A stretch of DNA of 64,000 nt from [Clostridium] citroniae WAL-17108 (GTDB lineage Bacteria; Bacillota; Clostridia; Lachnospirales; Lachnospiraceae), in NCBI RefSeq assembly GCF_000233455.1, contig NZ_JH376422.1, positions 1,817-65,816 of the forward strand, read 5' to 3'. The number at the start of each line of letters is the position of its first letter. The first letter of the stretch is position 1. The position numbers and the translations under genes were made by a program. The notes beneath the pieces were generated by a model. It was given only the letters and a program-made list of their open reading frames with translations, made no database searches and was not told the DNA's origin. Shown here one piece after another: positions 26,835-35,765 of the stretch.

Positions 26835-27785
26835 TTACTTTTGTGGTTTATTGACCGGCCATGCAGGTGTCCTGCCTGTCAGTACCTCATCTACTCCCAT
26901 GGCTGCATACAGTGACATTCTGTCCTTGCTCTCCTCGGAAAGCCCTGAGTTATGCTGAGACAGTATTACCTGTTCCATGGACAGCAGAGGACTGTCCTTC
27001 AGCGGCTCCTGGCTGTAAACATCCAGCGCCGCTCCACTTAGATGTCCTTCTTTTAATATACGCACCAGATCCTCCTCCACATAGACATCGCCTCTGGCAC
27101 AATTAATAAAATAAGCTCCCTTTTTCATCATAGAGAACAACTGGTAATCAAACATTCCCCTTGTCTCAGGTGTGGATGGGATATGAAGGGACACAAAATC
27201 CGCTTCATACAAAATCTCATCCAAACAGCCGGTAAAACGGATTCCTGATAAGGGCTGGGCATTTGAATGGATATCATATGCAATAACGTCCATGCCCAGG
27301 GCACTTATAACCTTATCCGCCACCAGCTGGCCAATACGTCCAAATCCCACAAGACCAAGGGTCTTACCCTTAATCTCATATCGCTCCATGGATAAACGGT
27401 ATGTCCAGTCCTTGGCCCGGGTTTTCCGGTCCGCCTGCACCAGGCCGCAGCTCAGCGCCAGTATCAGCCCCACCGTATACTCCGCCACAGCATTGATATT
27501 GGCAGTGGGGCCGTTAACCACCTGGATTCCCAGCAATTCAGCTTCCTTCACTGCAATATTGTCCACCCCTGTTCCGTGGCGTCCAATGACCTTCAGCCTT
27601 TTTCCGGCTTCCAGCACCTCTTTTGGGTATCTGGCATTCCTCACGATCAGCCCATCCGCATCCTCGATCTCGCGCTTTAAGCTTTCCACATCCGTGGGGA
27701 CCCCTACCCTGAGTTCATACCCCCGGTCGGTAAGATATTGTTTTCCTGATTGGGCAATATCCTCCGGTATCAGTATTTTATACAT
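26835..27785 (-). CDS. D-isomer-specific 2-hydroxyacid dehydrogenase
   Basis: 316 aa. Rossmann motif GLVGFGRIGQLVADK with substrate Arg in NCARGDVYVEE and active-site His in ILSQHNSGLSEES; catalytic Glu expected near YSQEPLKD. It oxidises or reduces a 2-hydroxy/2-keto acid with NAD(P). Start at MYKILI has AGGAGG six bases upstream; the upstream ~76 codons in the open frame are shadow of the PIG-L gene, whose stop overlaps this start by eight bases. Sits between the PIG-L and TRAP genes. Confidence 0.92.
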   Translation of the reverse strand: MYKILIPEDIAQSGKQYLTDRGYELRVGVPTDVESLKREIEDADGLIVRNARYPKEVLEAGKRLKVIGRHGTGVDNIAVKEAELLGIQVVNGPTANINAVAEYTVGLILALSCGLVQADRKTRAKDWTYRLSMERYEIKGKTLGLVGFGRIGQLVADKVISALGMDVIAYDIHSNAQPLSGIRFTGCLDEILYEADFVSLHIPSTPETRGMFDYQLFSMMKKGAYFINCARGDVYVEEDLVRILKEGHLSGAALDVYSQEPLKDSPLLSMEQVILSQHNSGLSEESKDRMSLYAAMGVDEVLTGRTPAWPVNKPQK

Positions 27786-28554
27786 ATCCGTCCTCCTTGA
27801 TAAAACGCTCCTCCAATGATGATACAGGCAGACAGTCCCCCAGATAAGGCACATACCGCTTAAACCCCTCTGCATACTGGATACTGCGCCTGCCCCTTGA
27901 CCAGTCATTTGCCTGTACCCCCCGGTTCTTTGCACACCGGGTGTAGTATTCCACCAGCTGGGGCTGGGCTGCAAACAGCTTGACCGCCTGTATCTTTTTC
28001 TCAAAGACATCTCCAATGTCCAGGTATGTGTCTATCTCAAAATGATTAAATTCCGAATGGGGCATGGTGGTCTCAAAGAAAAAGATATCCGGAATAAAGT
28101 GGGGATCCGTATCCGGTATAGCTCCTCTCATCCCGCATGCACTGACAGCCCTGACAACCGCCTTGCCTGTGATTTCATGGTCCATGTTAAAGGGATCGTC
28201 AATCCAGTGGGTCAATATCACATCCGGGCGCAGATCCATGATTCGGCAGATTAGATCCTGTACTCTGGAAGTTCCCATATCAAGAGGATAATCCCCATAG
28301 TCAAAAAACTCGATCCTTTTTACTCCCATGAACGCTGCCGCTGCCTGGGCTTCCGTCTTGCGGCAATGCTTCACCTCCTCCACATTGGTCCCCCAATGAT
28401 CCTTCCAGTAAGCCCCTGATTCACCGTGTTCACCAAAGGTCAGGGCATATACCGTTACCTCCCAGCCGGCGTTTACATATTTTAAGATAGTCCCTCCGGC
28501 CCTTGTACACCAGTCAGCGCCATGTGCGCTGACCACCAGCATTTTTTTGCTCAT
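27778..28554 (-). CDS. PIG-L/LmbE-family protein with atypical metal motif
   Basis: 258 aa from MSKKMLV, chosen because AAGGAA lies six bases upstream. The fold is recognisable from VVSAHGADWCTRAGGTILKY and THWIDDPFNMDHEITG. The canonical AHPDD motif reads AHGAD: the zinc-binding His11 and Asp14 remain, but the first Asp, the general base of deacetylases such as MshB, is Ala. I recall an AHxAD subfamily that sits in catabolic operons; its chemistry is not known to me. First recognisable gene of the TRAP operon. The frame stays open 82 codons further upstream (to 28800) without a ribosome site. Confidence 0.85.
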   Translation of the reverse strand: MSKKMLVVSAHGADWCTRAGGTILKYVNAGWEVTVYALTFGEHGESGAYWKDHWGTNVEEVKHCRKTEAQAAAAFMGVKRIEFFDYGDYPLDMGTSRVQDLICRIMDLRPDVILTHWIDDPFNMDHEITGKAVVRAVSACGMRGAIPDTDPHFIPDIFFFETTMPHSEFNHFEIDTYLDIGDVFEKKIQAVKLFAAQPQLVEYYTRCAKNRGVQANDWSRGRRSIQYAEGFKRYVPYLGDCLPVSSLEERFIKEDGYV

Positions 28555-29006
28555 ATCCGGTTCCTTTCCAAAACATATTACAGACTCCGGCCGGCTCCAC
28601 GGCTGCCATAATGGATTTTTGGTTTTTTCCATAATGCCCTCAGGTCTTATATCCTCCGGCTGAGGGCCAACCAGTCCTGTGCTGGAAGCATTTAACATTA
28701 CTTTTACTGTAACACAGGACCGTTGTATCTCTTGCTGGTAAAAACTGGTATAGCTTTCCGCAGCCTGCACCGCTTCCGTACACACAGGTGATAACTCCAT
28801 TTAGCAGACATCCAATGGTTCAGATCGTCCAATGACCGTCACAATGTATAATATGTTGATGTTTTTTATGTCTTTATTATAATTAATATACAAATACAAG
28901 TAAAACGCATAATCGCAATAGCTCTCTAAGTAAATCTTAGAGATTGGCGATGCGCGGAAAAAACAGAATCAGCCTGATTTTATGGCAAAAAAACACAGAG
29001 GCAGTA
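28555..29006. other. Leader and promoter region of the TRAP operon
   Basis: It holds an 82-codon in-frame upstream extension of the PIG-L frame (28555-28800), an AT-rich promoter-like stretch around 28860-28910, and a palindrome at 28924-28942. No accepted gene. Confidence 0.4.
28924..28942. promoter_or_regulatory. Palindromic operator-like site upstream of the TRAP operon
   Basis: CTCTAAG-TAAAT-CTTAGAG is a perfect inverted repeat, extended by one T/A pair each side. It lies ~370 bp upstream of the PIG-L start and close after the convergent YjdF gene. Operator or short terminator are both possible; there is no T-run. Confidence 0.4.
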
Positions 29007-29423
29007 TTACCTGCCCCTGTGCTTTTCCTTCTTTTTTTGCTGTTTCAGTTCAAACTGGCGTCTGGCCTCCGTTTCCTTTTTCTCTCTGCTCACGGCCCTT
29101 CTGTCAGTCTTCATCTGCTCCTGCTGCAGTTTCAGGGCCTGTTGGGATTTGGTTCCCATGCCCGTATCCTGAAGTTCCCTTCTCACCTGACGCTGGATGC
29201 GCTTTGGATTTACATGGTTCTCCTTTACAGCAGCTGCCACAGCCGGACTGAACCGCAGACTGTAGTAATTTTTCATAAGGAATTCCTGTACCTCATAATC
29301 CCTTGGCTCCGGGCCAAAGGTTATTTTGCTCACAGTCATCCTGCCCTCCGACACCCGTTCCAGGATGCCGATCCAGAAAGGATCCTCAAAAAATACTCTC
29401 AGCGCTACCGATACTTTGTCCAT
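29007..29423 (-). CDS. yjdF: YjdF family (DUF2992) protein
   Basis: 138 aa. The N-terminal half contains VALRVFFEDPFWIGILERV, which fits YjdF/DUF2992. The C-terminal half is very basic and Lys/Arg/Gln-rich (about 95-138), probably a coiled or nucleic-acid-binding tail. AAGGAGG lies seven bases before the ATG. In Firmicutes these genes are often controlled by the yjdF riboswitch, which responds to azaaromatic compounds; a structured leader is present here. Function of the protein itself is not established. Confidence 0.85.
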   Translation of the reverse strand: MDKVSVALRVFFEDPFWIGILERVSEGRMTVSKITFGPEPRDYEVQEFLMKNYYSLRFSPAVAAAVKENHVNPKRIQRQVRRELQDTGMGTKSQQALKLQQEQMKTDRRAVSREKKETEARRQFELKQQKKKEKHRGR

Positions 29424-29449
29424 GACAATTCCTCCTTTAAGATGTTATG

Positions 29450-29590
29450 AACAAAGAATGGACGACCAAGGAGGAGGGCTACTTAGAAGAACTGCCTGTC
29501 AATACCGGTTCCGGCAAAGGAACAGGGGTCTTCCGTCCGGACTACCAACCGGATCTGCATGTGATACATGCGCTGTGTTTTTATCTTTGT
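29450..29590 (-). ncRNA. Candidate yjdF riboswitch
   Basis: The leader of the yjdF gene (minus strand) contains an interlocking set of complementary blocks: CCGGTT with AACCGG enclosing GTCCGGACGGAAGACC and CCTTTGCCGG. Position and the adjacent gene are as known for this RNA class. I could not check the consensus, so the class assignment rests mainly on context. Confidence 0.5.
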
Positions 29591-29642
29591 AATCACTATT
29601 ATATTATAAGAAGGGGGAATGCGCCAGCGTATCTCTTAATCT

Positions 29643-30002
29643 CTATCCATGTATTTTTATGTTTTTTCCTTTAGAATTCTCAATGGTATACCGCTGACCG
29701 TTTTTGTTCACTTTATCAGTCAGCGCATCATAAAGATCAATATCATTCATCTGGGCAAACCTTAAAAGAAAGAAAAGTGTATCCGCCAGTTCCTCCTGAA
29801 TGTGGCTGCGTACTGTTTGGTCTGACATCAGTTCCCTCATCTGCTCCTCTGACTGGAATCTGAATATATCCAGTAACTCATTGGCCTCTGTGGATATCCC
29901 GATTGCCAGATCCTTGGGATTATGGAATTGGTCCCAGTCTCGGGCCTCGCAGAATTCTTTTACAATCTTCTTCATACTCCCTATTGTTATTGTTTCATCC
30001 AT
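29643..30002 (-). CDS. MazG-like nucleotide pyrophosphohydrolase
   Basis: 119 aa. The all-alpha MazG/dCTPase signature is clear: EANELLDIFRF followed by EELADTLFFLLRFAQMNDIDL (ExxE12-28ExxD metal motif). Such enzymes clean up non-canonical or excess nucleoside triphosphates. Start at MDETIT, with GGGAGAG five bases upstream; the seven-codon longer version lacks a site. Monocistronic. Confidence 0.9.
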   Translation of the reverse strand: MDETITIGSMKKIVKEFCEARDWDQFHNPKDLAIGISTEANELLDIFRFQSEEQMRELMSDQTVRSHIQEELADTLFFLLRFAQMNDIDLYDALTDKVNKNGQRYTIENSKGKNIKIHG

Positions 30003-30239
30003 AGCTTCTCTCCCACATTTCATTAAATAACTTCATAAAAATCACTTTGATGCATGATACTAGTCTATCACAAAGCAAAGCCCGGATAAATATTTTTTTA
30101 ATGTTTCCTCCCGGATTCCTTTGTGTACTCTCCAAGTCTCCTCCATTTTCCCCTGCTGGTATATTTTCCAGAAAACAACAAATAATAAGACCATTCTATT
30201 ATAAAACCACCCATTAAACATTTACAGGAGACTTAAATT

Positions 30240-31033
30240 ATGAACAACAAGAATATGCGTTTATGGATTATCGGAATCTGTGTTGCACTGATCATCATCA
30301 TTGTAGCTGCTGCAGCTGCCATGACAAAAAAAGCGACAGCGGTCAGGAGACCGGCACTACCTCTGAAAGCGGCGTGACCGCGGACAGCAATGCTTCCATG
30401 GGTTCAGGTGATCAGGCAGCCCAGGGCAGTTCCATGTCCGACAGCCACATGGACCACTCTTCCCATGGCGGCCAGGCAGCCGGTACAGATGATCTGAGCC
30501 GGTATCTCACGGAACAGGATTCCATCATGATGAACATGATGGAGGACATGATGATCCGTGAAAAATCCGGAAGTGCTTCCATTGACTTTCTCAAAGGCAT
30601 GATCCCCCACCATGAGGCGGCCATTAAAATGTCGGAGAGCTACCTGAATTACGGCGGAGAGGTATCTGATCTGCAGACCCTGGCACAGGACATCATTACG
30701 GCTCAGAAAAAAGAACTGGTGCAGATGAATGACCTGATCAAAAAATATGAGGAAGAAGGTAAGAAAAACCAGGATAAGGAAGATGCCTACCTGGCAAAAT
30801 ACAGCGAAATGTTTTCTGATGATTCCATGTCACACCACATTAATCCTTCCGGCGTTGACAACATTGACCAGGCTTTTGCCGAGGGCATGATCATGCATCA
30901 CCAGATGGCCGTGGACATGGCCAAGGACATCCTGGACTATACGGATGAGGAAGAGGTAAAACAGCTGGCACAGGAAATCATCGATGTTCAGGAAAAAGAA
31001 ATAGAACAAATGCAGAAGCTGATTCAGAAATAA
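30240..31033 (+). pseudogene. DUF305 family exported protein, frameshifted after the membrane anchor
   Basis: AGGAG precedes ATG at 30240, giving MNNKNMRLWIIGICVALIII, an N-terminal membrane anchor. This frame fails after MTKK. The rest (KSDSGQETGTTSES onward) reads in another frame to 31033 and carries a His/Met-rich linker (SDSHMDHSSHGG) and two DUF305 repeats with PHHEAAIKMSESYL and MHHQMAVDMAKDIL. Eight rather than seven A at 30326-30332 would restore one ~264-aa protein. DUF305 proteins are surface-exposed ferritin-like helical domains, some linked to copper binding. The deletion may be a sequencing artefact. Confidence 0.85.
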
Positions 31034-31048
31034 TCAGCAAACCCAAAT

Positions 31049-31097
31049 ATATCTCCGGAAATAGGCATTCACACAGCCCTCTCCGGAGATATTTTTA
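31049..31097 (+). terminator. Terminator after the DUF305 gene
   Basis: ATATCTCCGGA pairs with TCCGGAGATAT across a ~22-base loop, followed by TTTTTAT. Confidence 0.88.
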
Positions 31098-31214
31098 TAC
31101 TAACACCAAATCATTTTTTTACGATATCTTAATTTACTTTCCCCCCACCCTTGTGCTATTCTGATTTTACTTAACAAAAACCGACCCATAAGACCAACTT
31201 GAAAGGAGCCTTCT

Positions 31215-31412
31215 ATGGATGAAGAAATGGTAATCGGACAATGGCTTTTCAGAATTACCCAGGAATGTATCCAAAACTACGGCGCTGACTTTGAATATCT
31301 GATCATGGCCAACTTTTTCCCGGGACAGCTATGCCGGGTGAAGATCCTGGCAGATCAGATCATCATCACTCCGGAAACACCGTCCATGTCTCCGGAACAC
31401 ATGTGTCACTGA
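31215..31412 (+). CDS. Small protein of unknown function
   Basis: 65 aa, with AAAGGAG seven bases before the ATG. The C-terminal half (FFPGQLCRVKILADQIIITPE) faintly resembles the SymE/AbrB-like strand pattern but not enough to assign. Its stop codon lies within the first unit of the 16-bp tandem repeat that follows, so the last residues derive from repeat sequence. No neighbours on the same strand. Confidence 0.5.
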   Translation: MDEEMVIGQWLFRITQECIQNYGADFEYLIMANFFPGQLCRVKILADQIIITPETPSMSPEHMCH

Positions 31413-31482
31413 ATACATCTGTCACTGAATACATCTGTCACCGAATACATCTGTCACTGAATACATCTGTTACTAAATGTAG
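31404..31482 (+). repeat. 16-bp tandem repeat, about 4.5 units
   Basis: TGTCACTGAATACATC is repeated at 31404, 31420, 31436 (one change) and 31452, then decays. It overlaps the end of the small ORF, supplying its TGA stop. Confidence 0.9.
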
Positions 31483-31582
31483 GGCGTCTGCTGTTTTCTG
31501 CATTTTAGTACTGCCGCGGATGAGAGAACGTAACCGCTCTTTCATCCGGCCGCCCCACAGGCGGGGGAATTTGAAGATCGAG

Positions 31583-32602
31583 CTATATCATCACATTTAC
31601 CTTCATATAATTTCCGGGATTTTTTTCAATATCCCTTATGGTATCTGCAGCCTCATCCAGGCTTACGGTTTTAGTCAGGATCTGTCTTGCGTCCACCTGC
31701 CCGGAATGGATCAGCCGGATCGCTTCCTCAAATTCATTTGCACTGGTCCTGGCCCCGCGAATGTCCACTTCCTTTTTGGTAATCACATCAGTAGGGAGAG
31801 GGGTTTCATTTTTCGGCCATCCTGTCAGGGTTATCCTGCCCGCATTGCACACCAAGTCAAGAGTGGACCTGACGGCTGCATTTGCGCCGGAGCATTCCAT
31901 TACCAGATGGGCCATGTTCCCGCCTGTGTACTCTCTGACCTTTTCTTCTGCATTTTCTTTTCTTAAATCAATGGTGTACCTGACTCCCAGCTGCTTTGCC
32001 TGCAAAAGCCGTTCTTCCACCAAATCAATCATAATCGGCTCTGCGCCGTAAGCAAGGGCTGTCATGGCAGCCAGCATTCCGATGGGGCCGGCTCCGATGA
32101 TCGCAGCATATTCTCCTGCTTTTAATCCTCCTCTGTGGATACCGTGAAGGGCTATGGTAAGAGGTTCCGCTATGGGAGCTAAATCCCATGGCATATCGTC
32201 CGGAAGTCTGACCAGCATGCTCTCAGGATGGACAAAATATTCCGCCATACCTCCCTCAGCATGAACTCCCAGAACCTTTAGATCCGTACAGCAGTTGGTC
32301 CTTCCAATGGAACATGGATAGCAGTGGCCGCAGTATAAATAGGGATCCACGATCACATGGTCACCCGGCTTCAGCTGTCCCCGGTTATCCTCTGATATGG
32401 AAATGATCTCACCTGCAATCTCATGTCCGATGACCCGGGGATAGGATACCAGGGGATTGGTCCCCCTGTATGCTCCAATATCAGAACCACATATCCCCGC
32501 TGATCTTACCCGTATAAGGGCTTCCCCCTTTTTCGGCACCGGCATTTCCTTTTCCACACAGGCCACATCCCATGGTTTTTCAAATTTAATCGCTTTTATC
32601 AT
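31583..32602 (-). CDS. Zinc-dependent alcohol dehydrogenase (MDR family, sorbitol/threonine dehydrogenase-like)
   Basis: 339 aa. Catalytic zinc site from GICGSDIGAYRG and GHEIAGEI, structural zinc cysteines in YCGHCYPCSIGRTNCC, and NAD Rossmann motif GAGPIGMLAA. Start MIKAIK has GGAGG five bases upstream. It is the last gene after the TTT importer and RraA-like aldolase, 40 bp downstream of the binding-protein gene. It probably oxidises a hydroxyl of the imported acid or a breakdown product. Confidence 0.92.
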   Translation of the reverse strand: MIKAIKFEKPWDVACVEKEMPVPKKGEALIRVRSAGICGSDIGAYRGTNPLVSYPRVIGHEIAGEIISISEDNRGQLKPGDHVIVDPYLYCGHCYPCSIGRTNCCTDLKVLGVHAEGGMAEYFVHPESMLVRLPDDMPWDLAPIAEPLTIALHGIHRGGLKAGEYAAIIGAGPIGMLAAMTALAYGAEPIMIDLVEERLLQAKQLGVRYTIDLRKENAEEKVREYTGGNMAHLVMECSGANAAVRSTLDLVCNAGRITLTGWPKNETPLPTDVITKKEVDIRGARTSANEFEEAIRLIHSGQVDARQILTKTVSLDEAADTIRDIEKNPGNYMKVNVMI

Positions 32603-32642
32603 CATAGCCTCCAAAGAATTTCATTTTATGCAGTCTTTTTTA

Positions 32643-33656
32643 TTATTCGTCCAACAGATCAAAGATTCCCTTGATCGACTCCTCCTGCTGCTCCATCCAC
32701 TGTTCAAAGTCATCACCGTAGATAGGTGTTACAGCAATTCCCTGCTTTTTTGCTTCTGCCAGCTGATCCGGATCTTCCATGGTTGCTTTCAGCGCTTTCA
32801 GAAGTGCCTCTTTGGCAGCGGGATCCAGCCCCTTTGCTGCGATCACGCCACGGCTGGAGGATGCAGCTACCTTGATATCATTTTCATAGGTGCACTGGAC
32901 ATCAGGCAAATATTCGCTCCGCTCCTGGGACAATACCACAACCGGCATAATCTCTTCACCCTTGTTAACAGCCTCACTCACATTACCCATGAGAACATCG
33001 ATATGTCCGCCCATGACTGCTGCAAATCCTTCTGCGGAATTCTGATAATGCACATGCTGGAATTCAAACCCAAGTTCCTTTTCCAGCATGGCAACCGCCA
33101 CCGCATCATCCGTCCTGGCCCCCGCAGTACCAATGGTCACAATATTATTTTTAGCATATTCAAAAAATTCCTTGGCATCTTTAAACCTTGTCTCATCCTT
33201 TTTAGCCATGATGATATTGTCATCTGACGTGTACAGGGCCAGGAACTCGAAGTTGGTCCTGTCCATCCCAATGGATGCCGCCGGGTCCAGGTATCCTGTC
33301 AGCATATTGGGGAAGTTTGCATAGGAGATCATGGAGCCGTCAGTAGGAGATTCTGTCAAATGTTTCCAGCCTACCCAACACGCGCTTCCCCCCATATTAA
33401 TCACGTCCACAGATGCCCCCAGATGCTTTTCCAGGTAGGGCGCCAGGAAACGGGTATTGTTGTCCATTGCCCCGCCCGCATCACTCGGGCATAAAAATGT
33501 GAGTTTAGGAACAGGATAACTCCCCTTTTCCTCTCCGGCTGCTGATGAAACAGCTGCTGCCGTAGTATCCGTCTCCTGTTTCTTATCCTGGGAACACCCT
33601 GCGGTCAATGCCACAGCCAGACATAATGCTGCTGCTAATAATCTGTTTTTCTTCAT
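32643..33656 (-). CDS. TTT-type substrate-binding lipoprotein (TctC/Bug family)
   Basis: 337 aa. Lipobox LTAGC near residue 20, a short Thr/Ser tether, then the Bug fold starting VPKLTFLCPSDAGGAMDNNTRF; the second ligand-holding loop includes NIVTIGTAGARTDDAVA. Bug proteins bind carboxylates such as citrate, but ligands are very diverse. Start chosen at MKKNRL with AAGGAG upstream. Unusually it follows the TctA gene here; order in the operon is RraA, TctB, TctA, TctC, dehydrogenase. Confidence 0.92.
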   Translation of the reverse strand: MKKNRLLAAALCLAVALTAGCSQDKKQETDTTAAAVSSAAGEEKGSYPVPKLTFLCPSDAGGAMDNNTRFLAPYLEKHLGASVDVINMGGSACWVGWKHLTESPTDGSMISYANFPNMLTGYLDPAASIGMDRTNFEFLALYTSDDNIIMAKKDETRFKDAKEFFEYAKNNIVTIGTAGARTDDAVAVAMLEKELGFEFQHVHYQNSAEGFAAVMGGHIDVLMGNVSEAVNKGEEIMPVVVLSQERSEYLPDVQCTYENDIKVAASSSRGVIAAKGLDPAAKEALLKALKATMEDPDQLAEAKKQGIAVTPIYGDDFEQWMEQQEESIKGIFDLLDE

Positions 33657-33679
33657 AACCATTCTCCTTTATTCCGCAT

Positions 33680-33735
33680 GACCATGAGTTTACATAACTC
33701 ATAAAGTCACATAATCTGCAAGTTCACATATTCTA
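33680..33735. repeat. Three imperfect ~17-bp repeats between TctA and TctC genes
   Basis: GTTTACATAACTCATAA, GTCACATAATCTGCA and GTTCACATATTCTATG follow each other. Possibly an mRNA-level element setting the high expression of the binding protein; no strong hairpin. Confidence 0.35.
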
Positions 33736-35253
33736 TGAGTCTACGTTTCTTTTCTTCATTCTGGACGAAATAATCGGCGATACCAATGAGCCGATGATCA
33801 AAAGTCCGAACAGCCAGCACAGGGGCCTGGAACCATAATAAGTAAATACATTCCCCTTTACCATCTGAAGGGAATTGATCAGGTTACGCTCCGCCATAGG
33901 ACCTAATATTAATGCCAGGACCACGGGGGCTGCAGGCATATTGATCTTCCTCATCAGATAACCCACCACTCCAAAAAACAACATTACAAAAATATCAAAT
34001 ACATTGTTTCTGATTGCAAATGAACCAATGACTGACAGCAGCATAATAACGGGAAGAAGGATCCCCAGAGGCATGGCTGCCAGCTTTACCGCCCTTTTTG
34101 CAATGAGAAACCCAAAAATTCCCATGAGGATATTTGCCAGCAGAAAACCGATCAAAATCGCATATGTTATAGAACCGTATTTATTAAACAGGTCATGGCC
34201 CGGGGCAAATCCCTGAACGGTCAGGGCTCCCAGAAGCACTGCTGCGGCTCCGCTTCCAGGTATGCCAAGGGTCAATGCGGGAATCAATGCGCCTCCGCAT
34301 ACCGCGTTATTACCCGCCTCAGATCCTGCGATTCCTTCCAAGCTCCCTTTTCCAAACATTTCCTTGTGTTTGCTCTGGGCTTTTGCATCGTTATAGCCAA
34401 CCCAGGATCCGATATCGCCGCCGGCCCCCGGCAGGATGCCTACAAATATTCCCAGAACAGATGCTCTCAACATAACGGGAAGCAGGGTGCGCATTTCTTC
34501 TCTGGTCGGGAAAAAGCTTCCCTTCATATTTTTTGCATTTTCAATCTGCTGATTGAGTTCATCATCTGCTTTTCCCTTTTTCCTGATAGCGTCATTCAGT
34601 TTTTCTGACTGGATCAGGACCTGGGAAATGGAAAACAATCCAATCATAGCCGGCACCAGCTGTATTCCGCTGGCCAAGTTCAGGTTTCCGAACGAATACC
34701 TTGCATACGGGAAAATATTCATGCCTACCATTCCCAGCAGCAGTCCGAATACCGCTGCCACAAGTCCCTTGAGCATGTTGCCTCCGGAAAGGCTTCCCAC
34801 AATGGTCAAACCAAAGATTGCGATCAGGAAATACTCCGGTGAACTGAACATCAGCGATACCTTTACAAGCTGCGGCGCCAGAAAAAGCAGGGCCACTGCG
34901 CTGATCACACCGCCTGTGACGGAACTGATACTGGATACTCCCACGGCCTTCAGGCCCTTTCCCTGCTTAGTCAGTTCATATCCGTCAATGGCTGTCGCAG
35001 CGGAAGCAGGAGTTCCCGGCGTATGGATCAGGATTGCGGAAAAACTTCCTCCATACACAGCCGAAACATAAACAGCCGCTATCATAATCATGGCCGGAGC
35101 AGTTTCCATTCCATATGTAATAGGTATCAGAAGGGACATTCCCATGGTTGCGCTGAGTCCGGGCAGCGCTCCGATGAGAAGTCCGCCTGCGGTGCCTGCA
35201 ACTAAAGCGATCAGACACTGTACTGTAAATAGTTCTTGTATAATCCCCATCAT
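33733..35253 (-). CDS. TTT-type large permease (TctA)
   Basis: 506 aa with ~12 membrane segments. TctA motifs: GALPGLSATMGMSLLIPITYG near the N-terminus and GILPGAGGDIGSWVGYNDAK near residue 280. It is the conducting subunit of a sodium- or proton-driven carboxylate importer. Follows the TctB gene by 8 bp. Confidence 0.95.
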   Translation of the reverse strand: MMGIIQELFTVQCLIALVAGTAGGLLIGALPGLSATMGMSLLIPITYGMETAPAMIMIAAVYVSAVYGGSFSAILIHTPGTPASAATAIDGYELTKQGKGLKAVGVSSISSVTGGVISAVALLFLAPQLVKVSLMFSSPEYFLIAIFGLTIVGSLSGGNMLKGLVAAVFGLLLGMVGMNIFPYARYSFGNLNLASGIQLVPAMIGLFSISQVLIQSEKLNDAIRKKGKADDELNQQIENAKNMKGSFFPTREEMRTLLPVMLRASVLGIFVGILPGAGGDIGSWVGYNDAKAQSKHKEMFGKGSLEGIAGSEAGNNAVCGGALIPALTLGIPGSGAAAVLLGALTVQGFAPGHDLFNKYGSITYAILIGFLLANILMGIFGFLIAKRAVKLAAMPLGILLPVIMLLSVIGSFAIRNNVFDIFVMLFFGVVGYLMRKINMPAAPVVLALILGPMAERNLINSLQMVKGNVFTYYGSRPLCWLFGLLIIGSLVSPIISSRMKKRNVDS

Positions 35254-35261
35254 ATTCCCTC

Positions 35262-35714
35262 CTAACCCAGGATCCCTGCCGGAAGAGGCACACCCAGCTG
35301 CAGTGTAAACAGGCAGTATACAAAGGCCATGACCACTGCTGTTGTAATTAAAATTGTTTTAATATTCCTGATGCCCATAAAATACATGTAAATGACCAGC
35401 ATAGCAGGCGTGGAAATGTAGAATCCGATATAGATCACCGCCAGTACATAGAGGATCAGCAGGGCCAGCACAATGACCGGACTCTGAAATTCACCCAGCC
35501 TGGCCGGCTCCTCATCGGTAGGCACATCCTTTCTGATCTTCCTTATACTGTCAAATATCAGCAGAACACCCAATACCATTAGGCCGGAAGAAACAATTTT
35601 GGGAAACATGGACGCCTTACCCGGCATAACCAGTGACAATACAAACGCTGCAACACCAACCATTATGATAACTACGGCAGCAATCATATCCTGCCTGTAT
35701 ACTTGCTTATTCAT
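35262..35714 (-). CDS. TTT-type small permease (TctB)
   Basis: 150 aa with four predicted membrane segments and the short hydrophilic loop usual in TctB. Identity rests largely on topology and on its place just before the TctA gene. Confidence 0.88.
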   Translation of the reverse strand: MNKQVYRQDMIAAVVIIMVGVAAFVLSLVMPGKASMFPKIVSSGLMVLGVLLIFDSIRKIRKDVPTDEEPARLGEFQSPVIVLALLILYVLAVIYIGFYISTPAMLVIYMYFMGIRNIKTILITTAVVMAFVYCLFTLQLGVPLPAGILG

Positions 35715-35765
35715 ATTCCATTCCTTTCCGGGTAAGTATCCATACCCCTAATCCATGAGGCAGTA

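Noticed and set aside
26835..28016. 393-residue version of the hydroxyacid dehydrogenase
   Set aside because: The first ~76 residues are shadow of the PIG-L gene; the internal ATG has AGGAGG and matches the family start.
31215..31412. SymE-like toxin
   Set aside because: The strand pattern in the last 30 residues is only suggestive and the conserved Gly-Lys-Trp element is missing.
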